Source: Bacteroidota bacterium (lineage in GTDB: Bacteria > Bacteroidota > Bacteroidia > Chitinophagales > Chitinophagaceae). From it: a stretch of 64,000 nucleotides of DNA. This document shows, piece after piece, positions 52,528 to 61,622 of this stretch. The position numbers and the translations under genes are program-made. Position 1 is the first letter of the stretch, and every line of letters starts with the position of its first letter. The notes below the pieces were generated by a model that was given only the letters and a program-made list of their open reading frames with translations, was not told where the DNA came from and did no database searches. The stretch lies in contig JABDAN010000005.1 of the NCBI GenBank assembly GCA_013289175.1, positions 23,016 through 87,015 of the forward strand. Reading direction: 5' to 3'.

Positions 52528-55440
52528 CTACATTAAAGCATCGTACAAGACCTCTACCGGGTGCAGCGCTTTTTTTCCACAACCATCTTTAATCTGGTGC
52601 CGGCAACTGGTACCGGGTGCTGCAATGATCGTTTCGGGTGTAGTCTTTCGAATGGCGGGCAATAAGACAAGTTCCGCAATCTGCATGGAAAGCGAGTAGT
52701 GCTCTTTTTCATATCCAAAAGATCCCGCCATTCCGCAGCATCCCGAAGGAATGGTTTCGACCCGGTAGTTTTCGGGGAAGCTCAGCATCGTGACAGAATG
52801 GGAAAGGGATGACAAAGCTTTCTGCTGACAATGACCGTGTAGTTTGATCAGCCGGGCTTGTTTGGTGAACAGATTTTTATCCAGCCTGCCCGCTTTTATT
52901 TCCGCTGCTATAAACTCATCGATCAGAAAAACATTTTTGGATAATTCTTTTGCCGCTTCAAATTGGTCTTCATTGGCCAGGTCGATGTATTCATCCCGGA
53001 AGGTGAGGATGGCACTGGGTTCAATACCCAGCAGGGGACTTTCTGGAGTCACCAACCCTTTTAAAAGAGAAATATTTTTGTTGGCAATTTTTTTTGCATC
53101 CCGCAGCAATCCTTTGGAAAGCCAGGCTCTTCCGCTTTCTTCATGGTTGGGAATGGATACTTCGTATCCCAGTTTTTCCAGCAGCAGCACTGCTTTGATA
53201 CCGGTCTGTGCGTCGTTGTAGTTTGTAAATTCGTCACAAAAGAGGTAGACCTTTTTCAATTTTTTTTCCGGAACCCTGGGCCTGGACTGATACCATTTTT
53301 TCAAACTTTTTTTTGCCAGCAGGGGCATAGATCGTTCCAACGCAAATCCGGATGCCTTCTTGACCAGTTTGCTGGTCCAATCATTTTTCATGAAAAAATT
53401 GTAAAGGGCCGGGGCGATGGATCCAAGCCGGGCAGTCCGGTTAAAATTGGCAATCAGCCGTGAACGGAAGGGCACACCGTGAATATCGTGGTATTGCTGG
53501 AGGAATTCTGCTTTTAATTTGGCCACATCCACATTGGAGGGGCACTCTGATTTGCAACCCTTACAACTCAGGCACAAGTCCATGACCTCATAGATTTCCT
53601 GATGATCAAAGCGGTTAAGTTTTTGAGAATTGGTGAGGAACTCTCGGAGGATATTGGCCCGGGCCCGGGTGGTGTCTTTTTCGTTTTTAGTAGCCATGAA
53701 GGAGGGACACATGGTTCCCCCGGAAAGTTGGGTCTTGCGACAGTCACCGGATCCATTGCATTGTTCGGCATGTTGCAAAATGTCCTGGTTATAATATCGG
53801 AATACGGTATTGAAAATGGGCGTCTTTTGACCCGGCGTATATCGCAGCATGGAGTTCATCGGCGGCGTATCGACGATCTTATGGGGGTTGAAGATGTTCT
53901 GCGGATCCCAGCTTTTCTTGATGATCCTGAATAGCTCATAGTTGTGATTGCCCACCATTTGTTTAATGAATTCACCGCGTAAACGACCGTCGCCGTGTTC
54001 ACCACTTAGGGACCCCTGGTATTTTTTTACCAGTACCGCGATTTCACCAGCAATGGTTCTGAACATCTGATTGCCTTCCTCTGTCTTAAGGTTGATGATC
54101 GGCCTGAGGTGAATTTCTCCGGATCCTGCGTGGGCATAATGAACGGAATGCAAACCGTGTTTGGTGAGCAGGGCGTTAAATTCACCAATGTATTCCGGCA
54201 GATCATGAACATCCACAGCGGTATCTTCTACCACCGGAACCGGTTTTTTATCACCCGGCATATTGCCCAGCAATCCCAGGCCGGCTTTTCTCAAAGTCCA
54301 GATCTTCAGGGTGTCTTCCCCGAATAAAAGGGGAAAATGATAACCCAGCCCGGCCTGTTTCAATTCTTCGGTAAGTGCTGTAGCGATTTCTTCTATTTCC
54401 TGGCGGTGACTTTTTTTAAATTCGATCACCAGGATGGCGCCCGGATCACCCTGAACGAAAAAGCGGTTTTTATTTTGTTCGATATTGTCTTTTGTGCACT
54501 CCAGAATATAGTGATCGATCAGTTCACTGGCGCTCGGATGGTATTTGAGTGCAATCAAATTGGCCCGGAGAGATTCGTCAATCGTGTGGAAATGAACGCA
54601 CAACAGGCCCGTCTCCTTCGGTGGCAGCGGGACCAGGTGTAATTTAATTTCTGTGATCAGGGCCAGGGTTCCTTCGGAGCCCGCGATTAGTTTGCAGAAA
54701 TTAAAGTCAGGGCCTCCCAGGGTAAAAGGCGCGGAATCCACCAATATATCCAGGGCATAACCGGTATTTCTCCTTTCGATGGATTTTCTTGGAAATTCCT
54801 TTCGGATGCCCACCTGGTTTTCATAATTGCCCAAGATCGAACGGATGGTTTTGTAAATTCCTGATTCCAGATTTTCCCCCTCGCATTTTCTGTGAAAGGT
54901 TTCCAGATCCAGGGATTGAAAAACGGCTTCCGATCCGTCACTTAACAAGGCTTTTATTTCCACCAGGTGTTCGCGGGTGCTCCCGTACACGACAGAATTG
55001 GAGCCGCAGGAATTATTACCCACCATACCTCCGATCATTGCCCGGTTGGCGGTAGATGTTTCCGGACCAAACAGCAATCCATGGGGTTTTAAGAATAGGT
55101 TCAACTCATCGCGGATAACGCCAGGTTGCACCCGGACCCAGGCTTCTTCTTTATTGAATTCAAGGATTTTTGTGAAATGTTTGGAAACGTCCACAATGAT
55201 TCCTTTGCCCACGACCTGGCCTGCCAGAGAAGTTCCCGCTGTGCGCGGAATCAGGGAAGTCTGATTTTCTCGGGCAAACAAAATCAGTTTTTTCAGATCC
55301 GTCTCTGATCGGGGAATCGCCACTGCCAGTGGAACCTCCCGATAGGCCGAAGCATCGGTTGCATATAATATACGCGAGGTTTCGTCTAATAGTAGTTCAC
55401 CGTCGAGCTGGGTTGAAAAATGACGAAGCTTTTGAATCAT
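52528..55440 (-). CDS. FAD-linked oxidase and Fe-S protein fused (D-lactate dehydrogenase/GlcD-type with CCG domain)
   Basis: 970 residues. FAD-binding-4 domain at about 20-260 (PRTAGTSLAGQVVGKGIIVD, GGMVGNNSCGSNSVVYGSTREH), FAD-oxidase C-terminal domain to about 520 (SGEHGDGRLRGEFI), then a ferredoxin-like part with CNGSGDCRKTQLSGGTMCPSF and CLSCKGCKSECPSNVD giving two 4Fe-4S cysteine sets. CCG-type region near the end: LHGHCQQKAL, GCCGMAGSFGYE. The arrangement matches the large respiratory D-2-hydroxyacid dehydrogenases that reduce quinone. Length is normal for this fused type. D-lactate or a related hydroxy acid is the probable substrate. Confidence 0.93.
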   Translation of the reverse strand: MIQKLRHFSTQLDGELLLDETSRILYATDASAYREVPLAVAIPRSETDLKKLILFARENQTSLIPRTAGTSLAGQVVGKGIIVDVSKHFTKILEFNKEEAWVRVQPGVIRDELNLFLKPHGLLFGPETSTANRAMIGGMVGNNSCGSNSVVYGSTREHLVEIKALLSDGSEAVFQSLDLETFHRKCEGENLESGIYKTIRSILGNYENQVGIRKEFPRKSIERRNTGYALDILVDSAPFTLGGPDFNFCKLIAGSEGTLALITEIKLHLVPLPPKETGLLCVHFHTIDESLRANLIALKYHPSASELIDHYILECTKDNIEQNKNRFFVQGDPGAILVIEFKKSHRQEIEEIATALTEELKQAGLGYHFPLLFGEDTLKIWTLRKAGLGLLGNMPGDKKPVPVVEDTAVDVHDLPEYIGEFNALLTKHGLHSVHYAHAGSGEIHLRPIINLKTEEGNQMFRTIAGEIAVLVKKYQGSLSGEHGDGRLRGEFIKQMVGNHNYELFRIIKKSWDPQNIFNPHKIVDTPPMNSMLRYTPGQKTPIFNTVFRYYNQDILQHAEQCNGSGDCRKTQLSGGTMCPSFMATKNEKDTTRARANILREFLTNSQKLNRFDHQEIYEVMDLCLSCKGCKSECPSNVDVAKLKAEFLQQYHDIHGVPFRSRLIANFNRTARLGSIAPALYNFFMKNDWTSKLVKKASGFALERSMPLLAKKSLKKWYQSRPRVPEKKLKKVYLFCDEFTNYNDAQTGIKAVLLLEKLGYEVSIPNHEESGRAWLSKGLLRDAKKIANKNISLLKGLVTPESPLLGIEPSAILTFRDEYIDLANEDQFEAAKELSKNVFLIDEFIAAEIKAGRLDKNLFTKQARLIKLHGHCQQKALSSLSHSVTMLSFPENYRVETIPSGCCGMAGSFGYEKEHYSLSMQIAELVLLPAIRKTTPETIIAAPGTSCRHQIKDGCGKKALHPVEVLYDALM

Positions 55441-55508
55441 TGGGAGAAACTGGAATGCAAATTTATGAAACTACACCCTTTTTGAGTCATCCATTGTAAT
55501 TTCGACTT

Positions 55509-56279
55509 ATGTACAGTCTAAAAAATAAGACGGCGGTCATCACAGGTGGCGGAAGTGGTATCGGTAAATCAATTTCCCTGTTGTTTGCGGAGCAGGGAGC
55601 TCATGTGTATATTCTGGATTTGGATGAAAATGGTTCGGCAGCGGTCGTGGAGCAAATCCGGAAAAAGGGGGGAAGCGCCGATTACTTTATTTGTTCCGTG
55701 AACCAGGAAGAGGAGGTCAAGAAAACCATAGATACCATAGTAAGAAAGAGAATTCCCAATATTTTGGTTAACAATGCGGGAATTGCCCATGTCGGGAACG
55801 TAGAAACCACGGACCCGGCAGATTTTGAAAAACTGTTTTCAGTCAATGTTAAAGGAGTCTACCACTTGTGTAAAAGTTGTATTCCGCATATGAAACAGCA
55901 GGGAGGCGTTGTACTGAATATGGCATCTATAGCTGGATTGGTTGGCTTATCTGACCGCTTTGCTTACAGCATGACCAAGGGCGCCGTCCTGGCGATGACC
56001 CTTTCGGTCGCCAAAGACTATATCCGCTATAATATCCGTTGTAATTCCATATCTCCTGCACGGGTGCATACCCCTTTTGTGGACGGATTTATTGCAAAAA
56101 ACTATCCGGGGATGGAAGATGTTATGTTTAAAAAATTATCGGAGAGTCAGCCCATTGGACGGATGGCTAAACCCGAAGAAGTAGCCTCCCTGGCGTTGTA
56201 TCTGTGTTCAGATGAGGCTTCATTTATAACTGGAAACGATTATCCGATTGACGGAGGTTTTGTAAAGCTAAGCGACTGA
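55509..56279 (+). CDS. SDR family oxidoreductase
   Basis: 256 residues, classical SDR: TGGGSGIGKSISLLFAEQGA (cofactor), NNAGIAHVGNVET, SIAGLVGLSDRFAYSMTKGAV with catalytic Ser-Tyr-Lys, and ARVHTPFVDGF. The C-terminal YPIDGGF is typical of the 2-keto-3-deoxy-L-fuconate dehydrogenase subgroup, but also of other sugar-acid SDRs. It is divergent from the FAD/Fe-S enzyme gene (68-base gap), so the two may share regulation. Substrate not determined. Confidence 0.92.
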   Translation: MYSLKNKTAVITGGGSGIGKSISLLFAEQGAHVYILDLDENGSAAVVEQIRKKGGSADYFICSVNQEEEVKKTIDTIVRKRIPNILVNNAGIAHVGNVETTDPADFEKLFSVNVKGVYHLCKSCIPHMKQQGGVVLNMASIAGLVGLSDRFAYSMTKGAVLAMTLSVAKDYIRYNIRCNSISPARVHTPFVDGFIAKNYPGMEDVMFKKLSESQPIGRMAKPEEVASLALYLCSDEASFITGNDYPIDGGFVKLSD

Positions 56280-56281
56280 CC

Positions 56282-56581
56282 TTATCTGCGGGGACGATAA
56301 CCACCTCCGCTGTTGTCTCTGGGCTTATTTTCTCTGGGTTTTTCCTCCGCTTCGCGAACAACCAGTTCCTTCCCGCCGCGAAGTTTAGCTCCATTGAGTG
56401 CATCAATGGCTTCTTTTGCTTCCAGGGCCACGCTCATTTCCAAAAAGCCAAAGCCCCTGCTTTTGCGTGTTTCACGATCGATGGCCACTTTGGCGGAAAC
56501 TACTTCGCCATAGAGTTCAAACATTTCCTTTAAATCTGTATCGTCAAAGTCATAAGGGATGCCGGCAACAAAAAGTTTCAT
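56282..56581 (-). CDS. RNA-recognition-motif (RRM) protein
   Basis: 99 residues with one RRM (1-80): RNP2 is KLFVAGI and RNP1 is KSRGFGFLEM, with the intervening DTDLKEMFELYGEVVSAKVAID. A short Arg/Gly/Pro-rich tail follows (ENKPRDNSGGGYRPRR), so it looks like the small cold-shock-associated RRM proteins found in Bacteroidota and cyanobacteria. It binds single-stranded RNA. It is convergent with the SDR gene and has its own start at 56581. Confidence 0.95.
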   Translation of the reverse strand: MKLFVAGIPYDFDDTDLKEMFELYGEVVSAKVAIDRETRKSRGFGFLEMSVALEAKEAIDALNGAKLRGGKELVVREAEEKPRENKPRDNSGGGYRPRR

Positions 56582-56755
56582 GTTGATCTTATAAGACCCA
56601 AATCTAGTTTATTCCTACAGGAACCAAGAGCTTTTTTTTGAATTTTACCCGACTTGAAAAGCTCCCTGATTCCAGAGCCGGTTCTTGGGCAGACGGACGC
56701 AATCCGGACAAACGATAGAAGAAACCAATAAACCCGAATAGTAGTATTTTCGGGA

Positions 56756-58051
56756 ATGAGGTTTTTTTTCTTATTCGTTCTGTGTTCAGTTGCTTTTTCG
56801 GGTTGCGTCCAGGGGCAATTTAAAACAGATTCCTTCATGGTCGACCTTCTCGGCGCTGATACCAGCGCCGTCCTGCAGAAGCTTCTCCACCAACCAGACT
56901 CTTTCCGAGTGCAAATTATTTATACGCGAATAGACCGGGACCTTCACAACCAACCCCACTTCAGGAATTATTATTTTCATGTCTCCCCCAATCTTTATTT
57001 TTATCCTGCATCTACGGTCAAATTACCCTTGGCTTTGTTGTCCCTGGAAAAACTGAATCGGATACAACACCCAGGTGTGGATAAATTTACCCGGATGGCC
57101 TATGACAGCAGTTATTCCGGTCAGCAGGCCCTTTTAAGGGACAGCAGTTCTGCAGATGGATACCCTTCTATTGCACAGTTTATACGCAAGGCTTTTTTGA
57201 TCAGCGACAACGATGCCTATAACCGGATGTATGAATTTGTGGGACAGCGTATGCTAAACAGAAGGCTTCACGAAATGGGATTTTCTCAAACACGCATCTT
57301 GCGACAGTTTATGCCTCTTTCAGAAGCTGAGAATCGACATACCAACCAGATCCGGTTCCTGGATAATGATGGCAAAACCATTTATATTCAGCCTCCGGCA
57401 TTCAATACGGACTCCTTCGTCTTCAATGGAGTGGTCAAAATAGGGAATGCCTATCTCAATGCCCGGGACAGCCTCATTCATGAACCGATGGATTTTAGTC
57501 GGCACAACCGGATAACCCTGGAGGATCTTCAACAACTTTTGCAAAGCGCCTTATTTCCTGGCTCCTTTCCGGCGTCAAAACGGTTTCATCTTGGCAAAAC
57601 CGATGACTTGTTTCTGTGGCAATATCTGTCCCAATACCCTTCGGAAACCCCCTATCCGAAATACGATACGACGGAATTTTTTGATAGCTATGTGAAATTT
57701 TATTTTCAGAATGGAGGTCACAGGCTTCCGGACAATGTCCGCGTTTTCAATAAGGTCGGCTGGGCTTATGGATTCATGACCGATGTGTCATACATCGTCG
57801 ATTTCACTCATCAAACAGAATTCATGCTTACGGCTACGGTTTATGCCAATGCAGATGGAATATTAAATGACAATGTCTACGAATACCAAAGTGTTGCCCT
57901 TCCATTTTTATACAGGCTGGGGCAAGATTTTTATCAATATGAACTACGCCGGAAGCGGGTGTATAAACCGGATTTAAAAAATTTCCGCCTCTCCTATGAT
58001 CACCGAGATCCTTCAGATACGCGTCCTTCCATACAAGTAGTGGACAATTAA
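56756..58051 (+). CDS. Beta-lactamase-like serine hydrolase
   Basis: 431 residues with an export signal (FLFVLCSVAFSGCVQGQ; possibly a lipobox at SGC). The core has ASTVKLPLALLSLEKLN with the S-x-x-K nucleophile motif (STVK), SDNDAYNRMYEFVG (the SDN loop) and NKVGWAYGFMTDVSYIVD, where the usual K-T/S-G is K-V-G. It is thus a class A beta-lactamase-fold hydrolase but with a changed third motif; it might be an esterase or a peptidoglycan enzyme. Long central insertions. Followed by a bidirectional terminator. Confidence 0.88.
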   Translation: MRFFFLFVLCSVAFSGCVQGQFKTDSFMVDLLGADTSAVLQKLLHQPDSFRVQIIYTRIDRDLHNQPHFRNYYFHVSPNLYFYPASTVKLPLALLSLEKLNRIQHPGVDKFTRMAYDSSYSGQQALLRDSSSADGYPSIAQFIRKAFLISDNDAYNRMYEFVGQRMLNRRLHEMGFSQTRILRQFMPLSEAENRHTNQIRFLDNDGKTIYIQPPAFNTDSFVFNGVVKIGNAYLNARDSLIHEPMDFSRHNRITLEDLQQLLQSALFPGSFPASKRFHLGKTDDLFLWQYLSQYPSETPYPKYDTTEFFDSYVKFYFQNGGHRLPDNVRVFNKVGWAYGFMTDVSYIVDFTHQTEFMLTATVYANADGILNDNVYEYQSVALPFLYRLGQDFYQYELRRKRVYKPDLKNFRLSYDHRDPSDTRPSIQVVDN

Positions 58052-58057
58052 AAAATA

Positions 58058-58085
58058 AAAAAGGCCTCCAAATGGAAGCCTTTTT
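58058..58085. terminator. Bidirectional terminator between convergent genes
   Basis: AAAAAGGC / GCCTTTTT form the outer stem and TCC/GGA the inner stem, with one mismatch pair between them. A-rich and T-rich flanks on the two sides allow termination in either direction. Confidence 0.8.
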
Positions 58086-58103
58086 CATAGAGAAAGGGTA
58101 GAA

Positions 58104-58529
58104 TTATAAATTGGTTACAACTAAATTCTCTGTAGTCTTTGTTTTCACCGAAAACTTACGCGCAACTTCTTCAGAAGCAGTGCGGATGATAAAAGTGGGA
58201 TGTAATTCGGCTTCTGCGTTGGCGATGCGGATGTTCTTTTCGAAATTAGTTCCGGAGAAAGCAGCCTGGTATACTATTTCATCGGCATCATTTTTTATGA
58301 TGAGATAAAATTTTTCACCGGTTTTGTTTTCAAATTCCAGGTGGAATACCAATCCGTCTTCGGCTTTTCCAACAAAACTTACAGTCAATTCCTTGTCGGC
58401 TGGACTGATAATTTTTTCAATGATCGGTGCTGCATGTACTGCGCTGGCAGAACCAAGTGATAAGATCACGGCTGCTGCAAGTGCCGATGCTGATTTTTTC
58501 AAATTAAAGGATGCGATTACTGGTTTCAT
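58104..58529 (-). CDS. Small exported beta-sandwich protein, unknown function
   Basis: 141 residues with a signal peptide (ALAAAVILSLGSASAVHA). The rest is one beta-sandwich-like domain: KELTVSFVGKAEDGLVFHLEFENKTGEKF, YQAAFSGTNFEKNIRIANAEAELHPTFIIRTA. Several similar short exported proteins exist in Chitinophagaceae-like genomes, but I cannot name a family. Monocistronic. Confidence 0.7.
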   Translation of the reverse strand: MKPVIASFNLKKSASALAAAVILSLGSASAVHAAPIIEKIISPADKELTVSFVGKAEDGLVFHLEFENKTGEKFYLIIKNDADEIVYQAAFSGTNFEKNIRIANAEAELHPTFIIRTASEEVARKFSVKTKTTENLVVTNL

Positions 58530-58756
58530 AATGTGACGATTTAATAAGTGAAAAATAATTGAACAAAATCTTTACGGCAAGAATCATCAGTAATTATGGA
58601 AGCAAAAGTGAGGGCAACCGGTTGATAATACCTGATGAGAAATGATCCGATTGGATGCTGTTAATTCTCAATTCCAGAACAAATATAACCCGCATTCAAC
58701 AGGGTGAAAGTCCAAAAATGCCCGATTTTATCATGGCAAAGCCCTTTATGGAAATG

Positions 58757-58785
58757 TTAAAACCCTTGACTGGCAAGGGTTTTAA
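58757..58785. terminator. Terminator-like hairpin downstream of the M13 peptidase gene
   Basis: TTAAAACCCTTG / CAAGGGTTTTAA form a perfect 12-bp stem with a 5-nt loop. A run of T follows at 58789-58794 on the plus strand. It lies 45 bases past the M13 stop on the minus strand. Direction is therefore ambiguous. The rest of 58530-58829 holds the promoter of the 58104-58529 gene and no other gene. Confidence 0.6.
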
Positions 58786-58829
58786 GCATTTTTTCTTATG
58801 ATGACCAAGCACCTTATATGACCAGAATA

Positions 58830-60851
58830 TTACCAGATTTTCACCCGGACACTGTCAGGTCTGTACATGGAATCGCTGGGTTGTACATTGAATGCAGCGT
58901 AAAATGCGGGCATGTTGGAGAGCGGTCCATTCACGCGCCACATGGAAGATGAATGGGGATCCGTTAGGGCTCTGCTGATAAGCGCCGCTTCGCGCATCTT
59001 GATCTTCCAGACCTGAGCATGTGAGAGGAAAAAGCGCTGGTCAGGTGTAAATCCGTCAATTTTTTCATTTCTTTTACCCTGTTCCGTTTTCTTGAATGCA
59101 GCATAAGCTAGGGCAAGACCACCGTTGTCTGCAATATTTTCCCCCTCAGTCAGGCTGCCGTTCAGGTGAAAAGTATCGACAGCAATATAGTTGTTGTACT
59201 GATTTATAATATTTTGGGCCCTTTTCTTAAATTGAATGGCGTCATTGGGAGACCACCATTCTTTAAGATTGCCATCTGCATCATACTGCCTGCCCTGATC
59301 GTCAAAGCCATGGGTGATTTCGTGGCCGATAACCAGTCCAATGGCACCGTAGTTGACCGCGTCGTCACCGTGAGAAAAGTAAAACGGCGGTTGGAGAATA
59401 CCAGCAGGGAAGTTGATATTGTTTTGGGTCGGATCGTAATACGCATTGATGGTCGGAGGAGTCATTTGCCATTCCGTACGATCAACTGGTTTGCCGATTT
59501 TTGCCAGATCTCGTTTGTATCGGTAGTTGGCCGTCCCCTTCAGGTTTGCAATGATATTGTCTTTGGTAATATCAATCGATGAATAATCTTTCCATTTATC
59601 GGGGAACCCGATCTTTTTCACAATGGCGTGCAATTTGATCAGGGCCTTTTGTTTGGTGGAATCACTCATCCAGTCCAGCTGCTGGATTCTTTCGGCATAG
59701 GTTGAAAGGATGTTGTCTACCAGCGATCCGATTCGCTCTTTGTCGGCTGTTGTAAAATATTGCTGAACATAAATTTGCCCGAGATTGTCTCCCAGTTCAT
59801 TGTCCACCATATTGGTCATTCTCTTCCATCTTTCAAGCATTATTTTTTGACCGGTAAGCAATTGCTCATAAGTAAATTTAGCATCCACAAAATCATGGGA
59901 AAGATAATCTGCGTCGTCGTTCACCACATGAAAACACAGGTAGTTTTTTAAGGTTTCCATGGGTGTGTTGTTCAAAATAACATTCAGTCCCTTAAAAAAT
60001 GCCGGTTGACCAACGAGGATCGTATCGTTGGTAACCCCAAGCAACAAAAGCCATTTTTTTAATTCCGGTTTAGCGGAAACGATTATTTTATTATAGTTGG
60101 CGATTGGATCGCGCAGTTGTTCAGGCGACTTGGAAATCTTTGCAATCGCTGTTTCCAGGTTAAATACGGATTGGGCGGCCATTGCAGCGGCTGACGGGGT
60201 TTGACCGATCAAGGTAAAGGTCTTGGTAATATAAGCGATATAGGCCTGGCGGATATGAGCAATGGCGGAGTCCTTGATAAAATAATAATCCTTGCTGGGC
60301 AATCCGAGACCCCCCTGATTGAAATGAGCTGCATTGACCATGCTGTTTCGGTCATCGGGTTGCACAAAAAAATTAAAGAACGGGCCATGATTGATCGCAT
60401 ATTCTTTGGCAATTTCCTGGTATAACGCTGCCTTGTTATTTATAGCAGCGATGCTATCCAGCTCTTCTTTTATAGGAAGAAATCCTTTCTTTTCAATGCC
60501 AATGGAATCCATGGCACTGGCGTACAAGTCTCCGGTTTGCTGGGCTACAGAACCTTTTAGGGCGCCCGATACGCCGGTCAGCGAATCCAAAATGCGGTGC
60601 AAACGGACGGTGGTACTATCGCGAAGGATGATAAAAGCTCCCCATGAAGACTGAGCCGGAGGAATCTGGGTATTTTTCAACCAGGTGCCGTTGGCAAACA
60701 GGTAAAAATTTTCCTGGGGTTTCACGCTGCTGTCTTCAGAGGAAATATCCAGTGGATCGGCCTGGTTCTCAGCCGTGTCGGAGTGAACAGGGCTCTGACA
60801 GGAAAATAGGATCCCCGAGAAAGCCAACAAAATAGGAAGAAAACGTTTCAT
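58830..60851 (-). CDS. M13 family metallopeptidase (neprilysin-like) lipoprotein
   Basis: 673 residues with a lipobox (FSGILFSC). After a linker, the N-terminal M13 domain begins near SVKPQENFYLFANGTWLKNTQIP. The zinc site HEITHGFDDQG lies near residue 510, and ENIADNGGLALAY with the third ligand Glu follows. NAYYDPTQNNINFPAGILQPPFY is the characteristic substrate loop and the C-terminus PDSVRVKIW is typical. It cleaves short peptides outside the inner membrane. Length matches the family. Single gene, divergent from the TetR operon. Confidence 0.95.
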   Translation of the reverse strand: MKRFLPILLAFSGILFSCQSPVHSDTAENQADPLDISSEDSSVKPQENFYLFANGTWLKNTQIPPAQSSWGAFIILRDSTTVRLHRILDSLTGVSGALKGSVAQQTGDLYASAMDSIGIEKKGFLPIKEELDSIAAINNKAALYQEIAKEYAINHGPFFNFFVQPDDRNSMVNAAHFNQGGLGLPSKDYYFIKDSAIAHIRQAYIAYITKTFTLIGQTPSAAAMAAQSVFNLETAIAKISKSPEQLRDPIANYNKIIVSAKPELKKWLLLLGVTNDTILVGQPAFFKGLNVILNNTPMETLKNYLCFHVVNDDADYLSHDFVDAKFTYEQLLTGQKIMLERWKRMTNMVDNELGDNLGQIYVQQYFTTADKERIGSLVDNILSTYAERIQQLDWMSDSTKQKALIKLHAIVKKIGFPDKWKDYSSIDITKDNIIANLKGTANYRYKRDLAKIGKPVDRTEWQMTPPTINAYYDPTQNNINFPAGILQPPFYFSHGDDAVNYGAIGLVIGHEITHGFDDQGRQYDADGNLKEWWSPNDAIQFKKRAQNIINQYNNYIAVDTFHLNGSLTEGENIADNGGLALAYAAFKKTEQGKRNEKIDGFTPDQRFFLSHAQVWKIKMREAALISRALTDPHSSSMWRVNGPLSNMPAFYAAFNVQPSDSMYRPDSVRVKIW

Positions 60852-60957
60852 ATTATTTTTTTAGGAGGAGCGAAAATAACATAATGTCAACTGTTTACGC
60901 AAGAAATATGATTGGCGGATCGCAGATTTAAAAAAATAATATACCCAGATTGCATAT

Positions 60958-60973
60958 TTAAACAAACGTTTAA
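60958..60973. promoter_or_regulatory. Candidate TetR operator (TTAAAC-N4-GTTTAA)
   Basis: An inverted repeat with 6-bp arms and a 4-bp spacer lies between a TTG (60950-60952) and the -7 box (60975-60982) of the tetR gene, a position suited to autorepression. It also contains the 8-bp palindrome AAACGTTT. Confidence 0.5.
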
Positions 60974-60974
60974 T

Positions 60975-60982
60975 TAATTTTG
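60975..60982 (+). promoter_or_regulatory. tetR promoter -7 element (TAATTTTG)
   Basis: Matches TAnnTTTG, with TTG 22 bases upstream. It ends only four bases before the ATG at 60987, so the mRNA should be leaderless or almost so. Confidence 0.6.
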
Positions 60983-60986
60983 CGCC

Positions 60987-61622
60987 ATGAAACCATCTTT
61001 ATCTTCCAAACAGGTCCTTTTAATGGACACAGCGGAATTGTTATTCTCCCAAAAAGGTTTCGATGGTACCTCGGTTCGGGATATCGCGGAAGCGGCGGGT
61101 ATCAATACAGCCATGATCTCATACTATTTCGGTTCCAAGGAAAAGTTGATGGAGGAAATTTTCGAAAGAAAAAGCCTGAATATCAAAGAGAAAGTAGACG
61201 ACTTGTTAAAGGATAACAGCCTGGATCCCTTGGAGAAAATGTATAGCTTGGTGGATGTATATATTGACGGTATCCTACAAAGAAAAACTTTCCACCGGAT
61301 TCTGCTCTGCGAACAGATCATCAACCAGAATCCTTCCATTATCCAGATGCTGGACAAAATGAAGACAAAAAATTCCGAATACATCAATGATCTGATCCGG
61401 GTAGGCCAGAAAAAGGGCATTTTCAAAAAAAATATTGATATACCCATGATGACCAACACGCTGATTGGTACGGTGTCCCACACGCTGGTAAACCTGGATT
61501 TTTACAGAACCTACCACCATATGGAAACTATGAGTGACGAAGAATTCGAACGGCAGGTGAGAAAGAAATTATCAGTTCATATCAAAAATATTTACAAAGC
61601 AATCTTAACGCATGAATCTTAG
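60987..61622 (+). CDS. TetR family transcriptional regulator of the efflux operon
   Basis: 211 residues. The N-terminal helix-turn-helix is typical: KQVLLMDTAELLFSQKGFDGTSVRDIAEAAGINTAMISYYFGSKEKLMEEIF. The C-terminal ligand-binding helices (FHRILLCEQIINQNPSIIQML, MMTNTLIGTVSHTLVNLDF) have no close relative I can name. It is the first gene of a tetR-tolC-hlyD operon and its stop overlaps the TolC start by 11 bases. It probably represses its own operon and is released by a toxic compound; a palindrome in its promoter supports this. Confidence 0.93.
   Translation: MKPSLSSKQVLLMDTAELLFSQKGFDGTSVRDIAEAAGINTAMISYYFGSKEKLMEEIFERKSLNIKEKVDDLLKDNSLDPLEKMYSLVDVYIDGILQRKTFHRILLCEQIINQNPSIIQMLDKMKTKNSEYINDLIRVGQKKGIFKKNIDIPMMTNTLIGTVSHTLVNLDFYRTYHHMETMSDEEFERQVRKKLSVHIKNIYKAILTHES

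Noticed and set aside
53143-53934. Two plus-strand frames inside the FAD/Fe-S enzyme gene
   Set aside because: Antisense shadows; the opposite strand contains complete FAD and Fe-S motifs.
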